A stretch of DNA of 64,000 bases, taken from NCBI RefSeq assembly GCF_000507845.1, contig NZ_KI669456.1, forward strand, positions 62,001 to 126,000, read 5' to 3'. Position 1 is the first letter of the stretch. Each line of letters opens with the position of its first letter. Positions 25,113 to 33,415 of the stretch are shown piece by piece. Under the pieces are notes generated by a model that searched no databases, was not told the origin of the DNA, and saw only the letters and a list, made by a program, of their open reading frames with translations. The position numbers and the translations under genes were made by a program. Source of the DNA: Helicobacter macacae MIT 99-5501 (lineage in GTDB: Bacteria; Campylobacterota; Campylobacteria; Campylobacterales; Helicobacteraceae).

Positions 25113-26255
25113 ATGAGATTTGTTGGTAGATTTTGGTTGTGTAAATTGTGCAAGCTGTGCAAGTCGTGTAAGCTGTATAAAATATGCTTGGGACTAGCTG
25201 TTGTGGGTATGATTGGCTGCGCGACAAAGTCCCCAAACACGAATAAAAACATTGAGAATAGCTCCGTGCAAGGTATTGGTCAAAATATCACAAAAGTAAC
25301 GATAAATATCTCTAGCCAAATTGATGGACTAAACAAATCTGTTTTGACGCATTGGTGCAAGGTAGATGATGAGTCGGCAGAGGATAAAAACGATAAGCAA
25401 GACAAAGACAATAAAGATGACAAAACAGATACACTTAAACAAGACTTCACGCCACAATCCACGCATTCTAAAGATTTTAGCTCACAAGATTCCAAAAACC
25501 ACAAAAGCCATAGCGAGCTAGACTTACAAGCAAAGCCTACCCACACCACCCAAAATCCTATCAAACTAGACACTACCAAACCACCCAAATGCAAAGCTAT
25601 CGGCGGGGCAAATGCGTTTTTCCGCGCACTAAAAACTTCTCGCTTTCGCGCTCCAAGAGATGAGGTGGTGGAGCTAGAAGCAGGCGTGTATTATCTCGCA
25701 GCTTTTGAGATAGAGGCAAAAAGGCATATTTTGCGCTCTTGCGATGAGGAGGCGAGCAAATGCGGTGGCTATGAGGGAGGCAAGCCTAGATTTTTGGCAT
25801 TTCGCGTGGATAGTGGCGAGAATCTCATCTTGCCAAAGGTCATTATTTTGCCAAAAGTAGAGGCTAAAGAGGCAAATCTAGCAAGTGATTTTGATAGCAA
25901 AACAAACGATAAAAAAAGCGACAAAAAAAGCAAAGAGGGCAAAAGAGCTAAAAAGGACAAAAATGATGAGCCAAAAGAGCTTATTTTTGTGATTTTGGAG
26001 GATTTTGACAAGCAGGGAAGTGAAAATCTACCACATAAAGCAGAATCTAAGCGTGGTAATGCTATATTTTCGCTTGGCTCTAGTGTGTCATTTGAGTTTG
26101 ATAGCACTCAAAACAACAAAAATGAAGCAACCCCAAAAAGCTCAAACCAAAAAAGCAATGACACAGATAGCGCAAAAGACGAGGAGACACAAAGTGGGTC
26201 AAGAAGCAATGAGATAAGCCACACTCACACACAATCTACAAAATCTATGGATTAA
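25113..26255 (+). CDS. Low-complexity lipoprotein of unknown function
   Basis: 380 residues with a lipobox GMIGC (Cys36) after an unusually long n-region made of CKL/CKS triplets (from a 9-base repeat). The mature protein alternates Lys/Asp/Ser-rich low-complexity stretches (about 85-140, 265-295, 330-380) with a more ordered core (FFRALKTSRF, GVYYLAAFEIEA, near 165-235) containing two cysteines. I do not recognise the core. The high charge suggests a periplasmic or surface lipoprotein with flexible arms. It lies upstream of minD but is separated from it by 114 bases. Confidence 0.75.
   Translation: MRFVGRFWLCKLCKLCKSCKLYKICLGLAVVGMIGCATKSPNTNKNIENSSVQGIGQNITKVTINISSQIDGLNKSVLTHWCKVDDESAEDKNDKQDKDNKDDKTDTLKQDFTPQSTHSKDFSSQDSKNHKSHSELDLQAKPTHTTQNPIKLDTTKPPKCKAIGGANAFFRALKTSRFRAPRDEVVELEAGVYYLAAFEIEAKRHILRSCDEEASKCGGYEGGKPRFLAFRVDSGENLILPKVIILPKVEAKEANLASDFDSKTNDKKSDKKSKEGKRAKKDKNDEPKELIFVILEDFDKQGSENLPHKAESKRGNAIFSLGSSVSFEFDSTQNNKNEATPKSSNQKSNDTDSAKDEETQSGSRSNEISHTHTQSTKSMD
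25139..25183 (+). repeat. 9-base tandem repeat in the lipoprotein signal peptide
   Basis: Five imperfect units of the type GTGCAAGCT (GTGTAAATT, GTGCAAGCT, GTGCAAGTC, GTGTAAGCT, GTATAAAAT). Each unit adds three residues (Cys-Lys-Leu/Ser) to the n-region, so copy changes would alter length without shifting the frame. Confidence 0.75.
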
Positions 26256-26311
26256 GATTGACACAGCGCATAGACAGGCAAGCAAGCCAAGTGAGTGGGT
26301 GGCGAGCGGAA

Positions 26312-26332
26312 TGTAAGTTGCTTTTACTTACA
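26312..26332. other. Small inverted repeat ahead of minD
   Basis: TGTAAGT (26312-26318) and ACTTACA (26326-26332), a 7-bp stem with a 7-base loop, 37 bases before the minD start. No T-run follows. It may be an operator or an RNA hairpin in the leader. Confidence 0.35.
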
Positions 26333-26369
26333 GCAAATAAACTTAAAAAAACAAAAAGAGGTGTAAAAA

Positions 26370-27182
26370 ATGTCTGAAGTTATAACGATTACTTCTGGTA
26401 AGGGAGGTGTGGGCAAATCCACAGCTACGGCAAATATCGCTGTGGGGCTTGCCCAGATGGGGCAAAAAGTCGTGGCAGTGGATTTTGACATAGGCTTGCG
26501 AAACTTGGATATGATTTTGGGGCTAGAAAACCGCATAGTCTATGATGTCATCGATGTTATGGAGGGGAATTGCAAACTTGCCCAAGCCCTTATACAAGAC
26601 AAAAGAACGCCAAATCTACACTTCCTCCCTGCAAGCCAAAGCAAAGACAAAAATATCCTAGATAAATCAAAAGTCCAAAACCTCATAGAAGAGCTAAAAA
26701 AAAGTTTTGATTATATTTTGCTTGATTCTCCTGCGGGGATAGAGGGAGGGTTTGAGCATTCGATTTTTTGGGCAGATAGGGTGCTAGTGGTCGTTACACC
26801 TGAAGTAAGTTCGGTGCGTGATAGCGATAGAGTTATCGGGCTTATCAATGCCAAGTCCCACAAAGCAAGCGAGGGGATAAAAATCCCACTTCATCTAATC
26901 ATCAACCGCATAAAGCCCGAGCTAGTAGAATCTGGCAAAATGATAAGCACACAAGATGTGCTGAAAACCCTTGCTATTGAGCTTATCGGGCTTGTGCCTG
27001 AAGATGACAAAGTCGTAACAGCGACAAACAAAGGCGAGCCTGTGATTTATGACAAAAACAGCATAAGTGGCGAGTGCTACAAGCGTATCGTAGCTAGGGT
27101 GCTAGGCGATGAGGTGGAGTTTGTGGAGTTTAAGTCTAATGGCGGCTTTCTAAAAGCACTCGGCAAGATTTTCAACAAGTAA
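26370..27182 (+). CDS. minD: Septum site-determining ATPase MinD
   Basis: 270-residue membrane-associated ATPase that positions cell division with MinE and MinC. The deviant Walker [10 protein letters not shown] is at about 10-18, the [10 protein letters not shown] segment near 38-47, and the DSPAG switch near 119. The C-terminal end ([11 protein letters not shown]) is the amphipathic membrane-targeting helix. AAAAGAGG precedes the ATG. minE follows after 10 bases. minC is not in the window. Confidence 0.97.
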   Translation: MSEVITITSGKGGVGKSTATANIAVGLAQMGQKVVAVDFDIGLRNLDMILGLENRIVYDVIDVMEGNCKLAQALIQDKRTPNLHFLPASQSKDKNILDKSKVQNLIEELKKSFDYILLDSPAGIEGGFEHSIFWADRVLVVVTPEVSSVRDSDRVIGLINAKSHKASEGIKIPLHLIINRIKPELVESGKMISTQDVLKTLAIELIGLVPEDDKVVTATNKGEPVIYDKNSISGECYKRIVARVLGDEVEFVEFKSNGGFLKALGKIFNK

Positions 27183-27192
27183 GGTTTAAGCG

Positions 27193-27432
27193 ATGGGTAT
27201 CCTAAACTACTTTGTCAAAAAAGATAATAGCGCGAGAGTCGCCACAGACAGATTACAGCTAATCCTCGCCCACGAGCGCACTGCCAAAATCCCATATATG
27301 GAGCAAATGAAGCAAGAGATTTTAGCAGTGGTAAAAAAATACACCAACACAGATAATATCTCCATAAAAGCAGATTCTAATCAAGACATAAGCACACTTG
27401 AAGTAGAAATCATTTTGGATAACACAAAATAG
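27193..27432 (+). CDS. minE: Cell division topological specificity factor MinE
   Basis: 79 residues, normal size. It has the N-terminal membrane/MinD-binding helix (ATDRLQLILAHERT, near 17-30) and the C-terminal dimerisation strand part (ISTLEVEIIL). It stimulates MinD ATPase to restrict division to midcell. The order minD-minE followed by dprA-ruvX is as in H. pylori apart from one inserted gene. Confidence 0.95.
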   Translation: MGILNYFVKKDNSARVATDRLQLILAHERTAKIPYMEQMKQEILAVVKKYTNTDNISIKADSNQDISTLEVEIILDNTK

Positions 27433-27497
27433 CATTACAGCACTTGCACTCTTAGGCACAATTTTAGCGAGATAATATCCATTGCGGAGGTTTGAAA

Positions 27498-29081
27498 ATG
27501 ATGCGATTTAGCAAAAGCATAAGCACGATTCTTGTCGGCTTGTTTTTGGCAGGTATCGGGCTGTATGCGTATAAATTCTACGAAAACGACACTGTAGTCA
27601 AGCGAGAGAAAATCCAAGCCCAAAAAGAAGCCAAAAAACAAGATGATTCAAAAAATGAAGCACAGAGTGCAGAATCTAGTGGTTGGCAAAATATCTTTGA
27701 AAAAGCCCAAAATATCGTAACCTCTAGCGTAAGTAGCGCAAAAAATGCAATAACTAGCCACAAAAAACCATACCTCGCCATAATAATGGACGACATAGCA
27801 TACCCTAGACAATTTGAGGAATTACAAAAGCTAGGGCTAAAAATCACACCCTCATTTTTCCCTGTGAGCTACTACTCACCACAAACAGCCAAGCTCGCGG
27901 CAAAAAGCGAATTTTATATGGTGCACTTACCACTAGAATCAATGAGTGTCCAAAGCCCCAAATTTGAGTGGATGCGCGTAAATATGGACATATCCAAAAT
28001 CCAAGAGATTATCGCTAAAATCAAAAAAGACTTCCCCAAGCTAGAATATATCAACAACCACACAGGTAGCAAGTTTAGCTCAAGTTTTAGAGATATGCAG
28101 CGGCTACTTTATGTGCTTGATTTGTATGGGATTGATTTTGTGGATTCTCGCACGAGTGCAAACACACAAGCACCTAGAATCTATGATGAGAGCAGGAGAG
28201 AACTGCTAAGTAGAGATGTGTTTTTAGACAATGAACAATCCGTGCCATATATCAACTACCAAATCCACCAAGCCATAGAAACAGCCAAGCAAAAGGGCTA
28301 TGCTATTGCGATTTGCCACCCACATTCTGCGACATTTCGTGCACTAAGGGAGGCAAAATCCACCCTCCAAAACGAAGTAAATCTAGTCTATATAAAAGAC
28401 TTGCCACTTGCCAAATCCAATCGCCCACGACTACAAATCGCCCTAGATGACAAAACAAAATCCAAGATAAATCCAAAGCTTTTTGAAGGAGTGCCAAACT
28501 CACGCTATGCCAAAATCGATGATAGTATGTTTGCAGAGAGCAAAAGAGAAAAATCCCATCCCCAAGTCGCACCAAAAGATTCTAGCCCAAGTGTGGCAAA
28601 ACAAGCGGGATTTAGCAAGACTTCTACCCAAACTTCAGAAGTAGCCCAAATGGAAAAATACACCAATTCAAATAACTCCATAAAGTCCCAAGCAGGTGTC
28701 CTAAGCACGAGCAAAACCCCACCCACAAGCACACGGTCAAGCTCACAACCCACAAAAGCATATCCACAGCACCTAGCCCAAAGCCCTGCACCAAAGCCAC
28801 AAACTCCACAAAGGCGATATACTCCACCCGCACCGCCCAAATCCGCTCCTTACTCGGTGTGTTCAGGCGATGAGCTAGAAGCGTTTGTATCAGGCTGTGG
28901 TGGCTCAAATGATATGGGGCAAAGTGTGAGAGAATATCAAAGAAACCAAAAAAACACAGATAATTTCCTAAGTGTCCAGATGTGCAAAGACGCGGGTGGC
29001 AAATGGCAAAATGGCAAATGCCAAAGCTCCAAAAACGCACATTCTTTCCACTCTCAAAGCATCTCGATAGAGGGGTTTTAG
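27498..29081 (+). CDS. Divergent polysaccharide deacetylase family protein
   Basis: 527 residues from the ATG at 27498, which has GGAGG seven bases upstream (an in-frame TTG lies two codons earlier). One N-terminal membrane segment or signal. The core, about 85-310, matches the divergent polysaccharide deacetylase (YibQ-like) family: AIIMDDIAYP, ITPSFFP, MVHLPLES, NNHTGSKFSS, DSRTS and ICHPH. The last ~200 residues are Ser/Pro/Gln-rich, ending in a small Cys-bearing segment (CSGDELEAFVSGCGG, then CKDAGGKWQNGKC). It is probably periplasmic and acts on a cell-wall or surface polymer; the substrate is unknown. It sits between minE and dprA. Confidence 0.85.
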   Translation: MMRFSKSISTILVGLFLAGIGLYAYKFYENDTVVKREKIQAQKEAKKQDDSKNEAQSAESSGWQNIFEKAQNIVTSSVSSAKNAITSHKKPYLAIIMDDIAYPRQFEELQKLGLKITPSFFPVSYYSPQTAKLAAKSEFYMVHLPLESMSVQSPKFEWMRVNMDISKIQEIIAKIKKDFPKLEYINNHTGSKFSSSFRDMQRLLYVLDLYGIDFVDSRTSANTQAPRIYDESRRELLSRDVFLDNEQSVPYINYQIHQAIETAKQKGYAIAICHPHSATFRALREAKSTLQNEVNLVYIKDLPLAKSNRPRLQIALDDKTKSKINPKLFEGVPNSRYAKIDDSMFAESKREKSHPQVAPKDSSPSVAKQAGFSKTSTQTSEVAQMEKYTNSNNSIKSQAGVLSTSKTPPTSTRSSSQPTKAYPQHLAQSPAPKPQTPQRRYTPPAPPKSAPYSVCSGDELEAFVSGCGGSNDMGQSVREYQRNQKNTDNFLSVQMCKDAGGKWQNGKCQSSKNAHSFHSQSISIEGF

Positions 29082-29088
29082 TCCGTTT

Positions 29089-29892
29089 ATGCAAAGTCAT
29101 TTTTCTAGCTGTGAGCTAGATAGGATTCCAAAGGAACTTCTTGGGCTAAAATCCCCACCTAAAAGGCTTTTTTTCACAGGCGATACAAGCCTACTAGATA
29201 TTTCTCCAAAAATCGCTATCATCGGCACTAGGAAGCCAAACCAATACACCCAAATCCAAACCACAAATCTAGCAAAATCTATCAGCCAAGCAGGTGGTGT
29301 GGTGGTAAGTGGGGGGGCTTTGGGCGTGGATATTATCGCTCATAGTGCCGCACTTCCCCGCACGATTATGATTTCCCCATCTAGCCTTGATACTATTTAC
29401 CCTGCAAGCAACTCAAAAACAATCTTTCAAATCGCCACAAATGGGCTAATCCTAAGCGAATACGAAAACAACAAAACCCCACAAAAATATGATTTTCTCC
29501 ACCGAAATCGACTAGTCATCGCCCTAAGCGACATAGTGATAATCCCCCAAGCCGACAAAGCAAGTGGCTCTCTCTACTCCGCTAGTCTAGCCCTAAAATC
29601 CAAAAAGCCCCTTTTTGTCCTATCCCATCGTATAGGCGAGTCGCTAGGGACACAGGATTTATTACTAGAGGCAAAAGCAGAGGCGATTTTTAGCATAGAA
29701 GCATTTTTGCAAAAAATAGGGCTACAAGAACCTATCTTAGATTCTGCTAGCGGGGATTATGCAGAGATTTTAGATTTTTGCAAGGGGAGCCCTAGCTTTG
29801 AAGAGGCGTATTTGCGCTATGGAGAGGAGATTTTAGCTCTTGAGCTAGAGGGGAAAATTACCCGCACAAATGGACGCGTGGTGGTGCAATGA
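29089..29892 (+). CDS. dprA: DNA processing protein DprA
   Basis: 267-residue single-strand DNA-binding protein that protects incoming DNA and loads RecA during natural transformation. Family segments: AIIGTRKPN (near 46), VVSGGALGVD (near 73), DTIYPASN (near 100), SEYENN and FLHRNRLVIALSD (near 125-150), and QADKASGSLYSA. This short form without extra domains is usual in Helicobacter. A G7 run at 29321-29327 lies in the Rossmann-like core. The stop overlaps the ruvX start by 4 bases (ATGA). Confidence 0.95.
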   Translation: MQSHFSSCELDRIPKELLGLKSPPKRLFFTGDTSLLDISPKIAIIGTRKPNQYTQIQTTNLAKSISQAGGVVVSGGALGVDIIAHSAALPRTIMISPSSLDTIYPASNSKTIFQIATNGLILSEYENNKTPQKYDFLHRNRLVIALSDIVIIPQADKASGSLYSASLALKSKKPLFVLSHRIGESLGTQDLLLEAKAEAIFSIEAFLQKIGLQEPILDSASGDYAEILDFCKGSPSFEEAYLRYGEEILALELEGKITRTNGRVVVQ

Positions 29893-30449
29893 GCGCACAG
29901 CCAAAATCTAGCGTGATTATCGCTTGTGATGTGGGGCTAAAGCGCATAGGGCTAGCCACACTCCTAAATGGCATAGTCTTGCCACTAGAGCCCATAATCC
30001 GCAAAAATCGCAACCAAGCAGCTAGAGATTTGCGCGAAGTGCTACAAATGCGCGGTGCAAATAAGCTAATCGTAGGACTTCCACTATATCAGCACGCACA
30101 AGATATAAACTCGCAAAATCCACAAAAAGAATCACAGCAAACATCACAAAACCCCACAGATTTTAGCAATGCAAAATCTAGCATAGATTTTGTAGACTCT
30201 AGCCTAGATTCTAGCACAAACCCCACTTCCGTGCGCATAAAGCACTTTATCGGGCTGCTAGATTGTGCTAGTATGTGCTGTGAGGTGGTGTATGTAAATG
30301 AGGACTTTAGCTCTATCATCGCCCTAGAAAACCTATCCCACACTACCAAATCCGCTCGCAAAAAATCAACCAAAGACGGCAGGCTAGATTCTCTAGCGGC
30401 GTGCGAAATCCTGCGCCGCTACCTTAAAATCAGCGATGCAAATCCATAA
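29889..30449 (+). CDS. ruvX: Putative Holliday junction resolvase / RNase H-like YqgF (RuvX)
   Basis: 186 residues. The YqgF RNase H-like fold is visible: ACDVGLKRIGLA at about 12-23 (first Asp), LIVGLPLY (near 59) and a late DSLAACEILRRYL (near 165-177) with the last Asp. Between LPLY and the next conserved part (RIKHFIGLL) there is a Gln/Ser/Asn-rich insertion of about 45 residues not usual for the family (about 130-140 total). Translationally coupled to dprA. Confidence 0.9.
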   Translation: MSAQPKSSVIIACDVGLKRIGLATLLNGIVLPLEPIIRKNRNQAARDLREVLQMRGANKLIVGLPLYQHAQDINSQNPQKESQQTSQNPTDFSNAKSSIDFVDSSLDSSTNPTSVRIKHFIGLLDCASMCCEVVYVNEDFSSIIALENLSHTTKSARKKSTKDGRLDSLAACEILRRYLKISDANP

Positions 30450-30570
30450 AATGCAGTAAATGCAGTGTTTTTGCGCGTAAATAGCTTGAATATTTTACAA
30501 TATTTTGCAAATTTATGCGTATTTTTGGGCTTTTTAAGCGTTTTTGCGACACACTTGCCCAAAACTAAAT

Positions 30571-30576
30571 TATAAT
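30571..30576 (+). promoter_or_regulatory. Candidate -10 box for mraY
   Basis: Perfect TATAAT about 113 bases before the mraY start, in the 239-base gap after ruvX. No -35 at the right spacing. Confidence 0.45.
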
Positions 30577-30688
30577 AGCGTTTTTACTTTATCCCAAATC
30601 CACGCAAAATCTAACATCTCTTTATTAGCAATCATCTAATCATAAGCACATTTACATTAACCAAAACGCACCATATAAGGAGATTGTC

Positions 30689-31753
30689 GTGCTTTACTAC
30701 CTGTATTCTTATTTTGATGTCAATATTTTTCGCTACCTTACTTTTCGCGCAGGGATAAGTTTTTTTGTAGGATTTTTGCTATGTGTGTTTTTGATGCCCT
30801 ACTTCATCTCTTGGGCAAAAAAGCGCAAATCCTGCCAGCCTATCTCGCGCTATGTCCCCGCCCACAAATCCAAATCAAACACACCCACTATGGGAGGCGC
30901 AGTATTTATCTTTAGCACAGTGATAGCCTCGCTTCTATGCGTGCAGTTAAGCAACATTTTTGCCACGCTTGGCATTATCGTGCTTGTGGCTTTTGGGCTT
31001 ATCGGCGGGAGAGATGACTATATCAAAATCGCACACAAAAGTAACGCAGGAATGAGTGCTAGGGCGAAGATGTTGTTTTTGTTTGTGGTGTCTTTTGGCG
31101 TGTGTTTGATTTTGTATTATTGTGCGCATCTAAGCTCGGATTTTTATTTCCCTTTTGTCAAAAATCCTCTTTTCGCGCTTAGCAACTATCCCACGCTAAT
31201 GATAGCGTTTTGGGTGCTTGTATTTTTGGCTAGCACCAATGCCGTAAATGTAACAGACGGGCTAGATGGACTTGCTACCGTGCCTAGTATTTGCGCGATA
31301 TTTACGCTATGTGTGTTTGTGTATTTATCGGGCAATATTGAGCTTAGTAAGTATCTATTTTTGCCAAAGGTAAATGCAGGCGAGCTAATGGTAGTAGGTG
31401 TCGCCTTAATCGGCTCTTTGCTAGGATTTTTGTGGTATAACTGCCACCCCGCACAAGTATTTATGGGCGATAGCGGAAGCCTATCTATCGGGGGCTTTAT
31501 GGCGTATATGGCAGTCGTCTCAAACAACGAAATACTACTCATTCTAATCGGCTTTGTTTTTGTGGTAGAAACACTATCTGTGATGCTCCAAATCGGTAGC
31601 TACAAGACACGAAAAAAGCGGATTTTTCTTATGGCGCCTATCCACCACCACTTTGAGAAAAAAGGCTGGGCAGAAAACAAAATCATCGTGCGATTTTGGG
31701 TGATAGCCATACTTGTAAATCTAATCGCACTTCTAAGCATAAAGGTGCGCTAA
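30689..31753 (+). CDS. mraY: Phospho-N-acetylmuramoyl-pentapeptide transferase MraY
   Basis: 354-residue integral membrane enzyme making lipid I from UDP-MurNAc-pentapeptide and undecaprenyl phosphate. It starts at GTG with AAGGAG upstream. Family motifs: [10 protein letters not shown] (near 66), GGRDDYIK (near 106; the usual motif is DD with flanking G), [14 protein letters not shown] (near 184-197), [11 protein letters not shown] and the C-terminal PIHHHFE. About ten hydrophobic segments. Its TAA overlaps the murD ATG by one base. Confidence 0.97.
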   Translation: MLYYLYSYFDVNIFRYLTFRAGISFFVGFLLCVFLMPYFISWAKKRKSCQPISRYVPAHKSKSNTPTMGGAVFIFSTVIASLLCVQLSNIFATLGIIVLVAFGLIGGRDDYIKIAHKSNAGMSARAKMLFLFVVSFGVCLILYYCAHLSSDFYFPFVKNPLFALSNYPTLMIAFWVLVFLASTNAVNVTDGLDGLATVPSICAIFTLCVFVYLSGNIELSKYLFLPKVNAGELMVVGVALIGSLLGFLWYNCHPAQVFMGDSGSLSIGGFMAYMAVVSNNEILLILIGFVFVVETLSVMLQIGSYKTRKKRIFLMAPIHHHFEKKGWAENKIIVRFWVIAILVNLIALLSIKVR

Positions 31754-33405
31754 TGCCACAAAGCAGTAAAATCCCTATAAAAGTTCCACCTCACTTGCTT
31801 CCTGTCCACATTAGCGTATTTGGCTATGGGGTTACAAGCAAACCATTTGTAGAGTTTATAAACTCACTTGGCAAGACTTGCTCTATTTATGATGATAGAT
31901 TTGAGGTAAAATCTAGCGATGAGTGCGGCAATGCTTTGCTCCCACCTAGTGCGTTTGATGAGGGCAAATCTAGCCTAGAGTTTATAAGCCCAGGGATTTT
32001 GCCTACTCATAGCTACTTCTCAAAAGCGCGAAATCCTATCGGCGAGTATGACTATGCTTATAAACTAATGAGGGCAAATGATTTTGAGTTAAAAAGTATA
32101 TGGATAAGCGGGACAAATGGCAAAACAACCACCACGCAAATGCTAACTCATCTGCTAGAATCTTTTGGTGCACTCTGTGGTGGAAATATCGGCACGCCAC
32201 TTACCACACTCGCGCTAAAGCACGCACAATCATTAGATTTTGCAAAAAAGGATTCTCACAAAAACAAGCCCTGCCAAAATCCAAATAACCACAAAGAAAA
32301 AAATCCCAAAAAAGATTCAAAAAAAGAGCCTTTTTGGGTGCTAGAATCTAGCTCTTTTGCTATGCACTACTCTCACATTGCTACCCCGCAGATTTATCTG
32401 CTACTTCCACTTAGCCAAGACCACATAAGCTGGCATAGTGGATATGAGGGCTACATAGAGGACAAACTCCGCGTTTTAGCGCGTATGGGCAAAGACACCT
32501 GCGCCCTATTGCCACAAGAGCTAAAATCTCACAAAATCGTGCAAGAATATATCCACAAAAATCACTCAAAATCCGACAACGAGCACGCAGAGCGTGCAAT
32601 TTTTTATAGGGATTCTAGTGATTTGGCGAAGTTTTTGAGTATAGAGCTAGATAGCATTCCTTTTGGTGAGCCGTTTTTGCTAGACGCGCTTGTGGCACTT
32701 AGCGGCGCGGTGTTGGCACAAAAAATGGGCTTATTAGATTTTAGCGGGGATTTTAGAGATGATTCTAGCCCTGCGTATTTTTTAGAAAGGCTAAAATCTT
32801 TTCACATAGGGGCACACAGAATCGAGGAATTTTATGAGCCCTATAATCAAAACAGCGCAAAATCCAATCTACAATGGCTTTGGGTAGATGACTCCAAAGG
32901 CACAAATACCGATGCCACACTAAAGGCTTTTGCACGATATAAAGGCAGGCATATCTATGCCCTGCTAGGTGGCGATGACAAGGGAGCAGATATTGAGCCT
33001 ATTTTTGCACTTATCGCAGATGGATTTTGCAAAAAAAATAGCTTTGTAAAGATTTTTGCCATAGGTAGCAATGAAAAAAAGATTTTATCCCTAGCACAAA
33101 AATACGGCATACCAGCCTTTGCTTGCCAAAATCTAAAAAACGCTATGAAGCACATAAAAAGCGAGCGAGAGAAAGATTTGATAGAATTTAGCGATGATTT
33201 TGCAAGTGAAGCAAAATCTGCACAGCCAAAATCCACACAGAAAAATGCAGAAAAACATACAAAACAAAAATCCAAACAAGATTCTAAAGCAGATTTTATC
33301 GCTTCTTTTGTTGGGCTACTCTCTCCCGCAGCAGCAAGCCTTGACCAATTTCGCTCATACAAAGAAAGGGGCGAACTTTTCAAAAAATACGCGCTAGAAT
33401 CATAA
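31753..33405 (+). CDS. murD: UDP-N-acetylmuramoyl-L-alanine:D-glutamate ligase MurD
   Basis: 550 residues from the ATG at 31753 that overlaps the mraY stop (TAATG). The ATP site ISGTNGKTTTT is at about 117-127. The usual central and C-terminal segments are present (LESSSFAM; LGGDDKGAD near 413). MurD is usually about 420-450 residues; the excess is in Lys/Asn/Asp-rich loops at about 180-195 and 480-520, the latter just before the conserved end (LLSPAAASLDQF). Adds D-Glu in cytoplasmic peptidoglycan precursor synthesis. Confidence 0.94.
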   Translation: MPQSSKIPIKVPPHLLPVHISVFGYGVTSKPFVEFINSLGKTCSIYDDRFEVKSSDECGNALLPPSAFDEGKSSLEFISPGILPTHSYFSKARNPIGEYDYAYKLMRANDFELKSIWISGTNGKTTTTQMLTHLLESFGALCGGNIGTPLTTLALKHAQSLDFAKKDSHKNKPCQNPNNHKEKNPKKDSKKEPFWVLESSSFAMHYSHIATPQIYLLLPLSQDHISWHSGYEGYIEDKLRVLARMGKDTCALLPQELKSHKIVQEYIHKNHSKSDNEHAERAIFYRDSSDLAKFLSIELDSIPFGEPFLLDALVALSGAVLAQKMGLLDFSGDFRDDSSPAYFLERLKSFHIGAHRIEEFYEPYNQNSAKSNLQWLWVDDSKGTNTDATLKAFARYKGRHIYALLGGDDKGADIEPIFALIADGFCKKNSFVKIFAIGSNEKKILSLAQKYGIPAFACQNLKNAMKHIKSEREKDLIEFSDDFASEAKSAQPKSTQKNAEKHTKQKSKQDSKADFIASFVGLLSPAAASLDQFRSYKERGELFKKYALES

Positions 33406-33415
33406 TTTAGGAGCA

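Noticed and set aside
29321..29327. G7 run in dprA as a phase-variation site
   Set aside because: Seven bases is short, the reading frame is intact and the codons (Gly-Gly in VVSGGALGVD) are conserved in the family.
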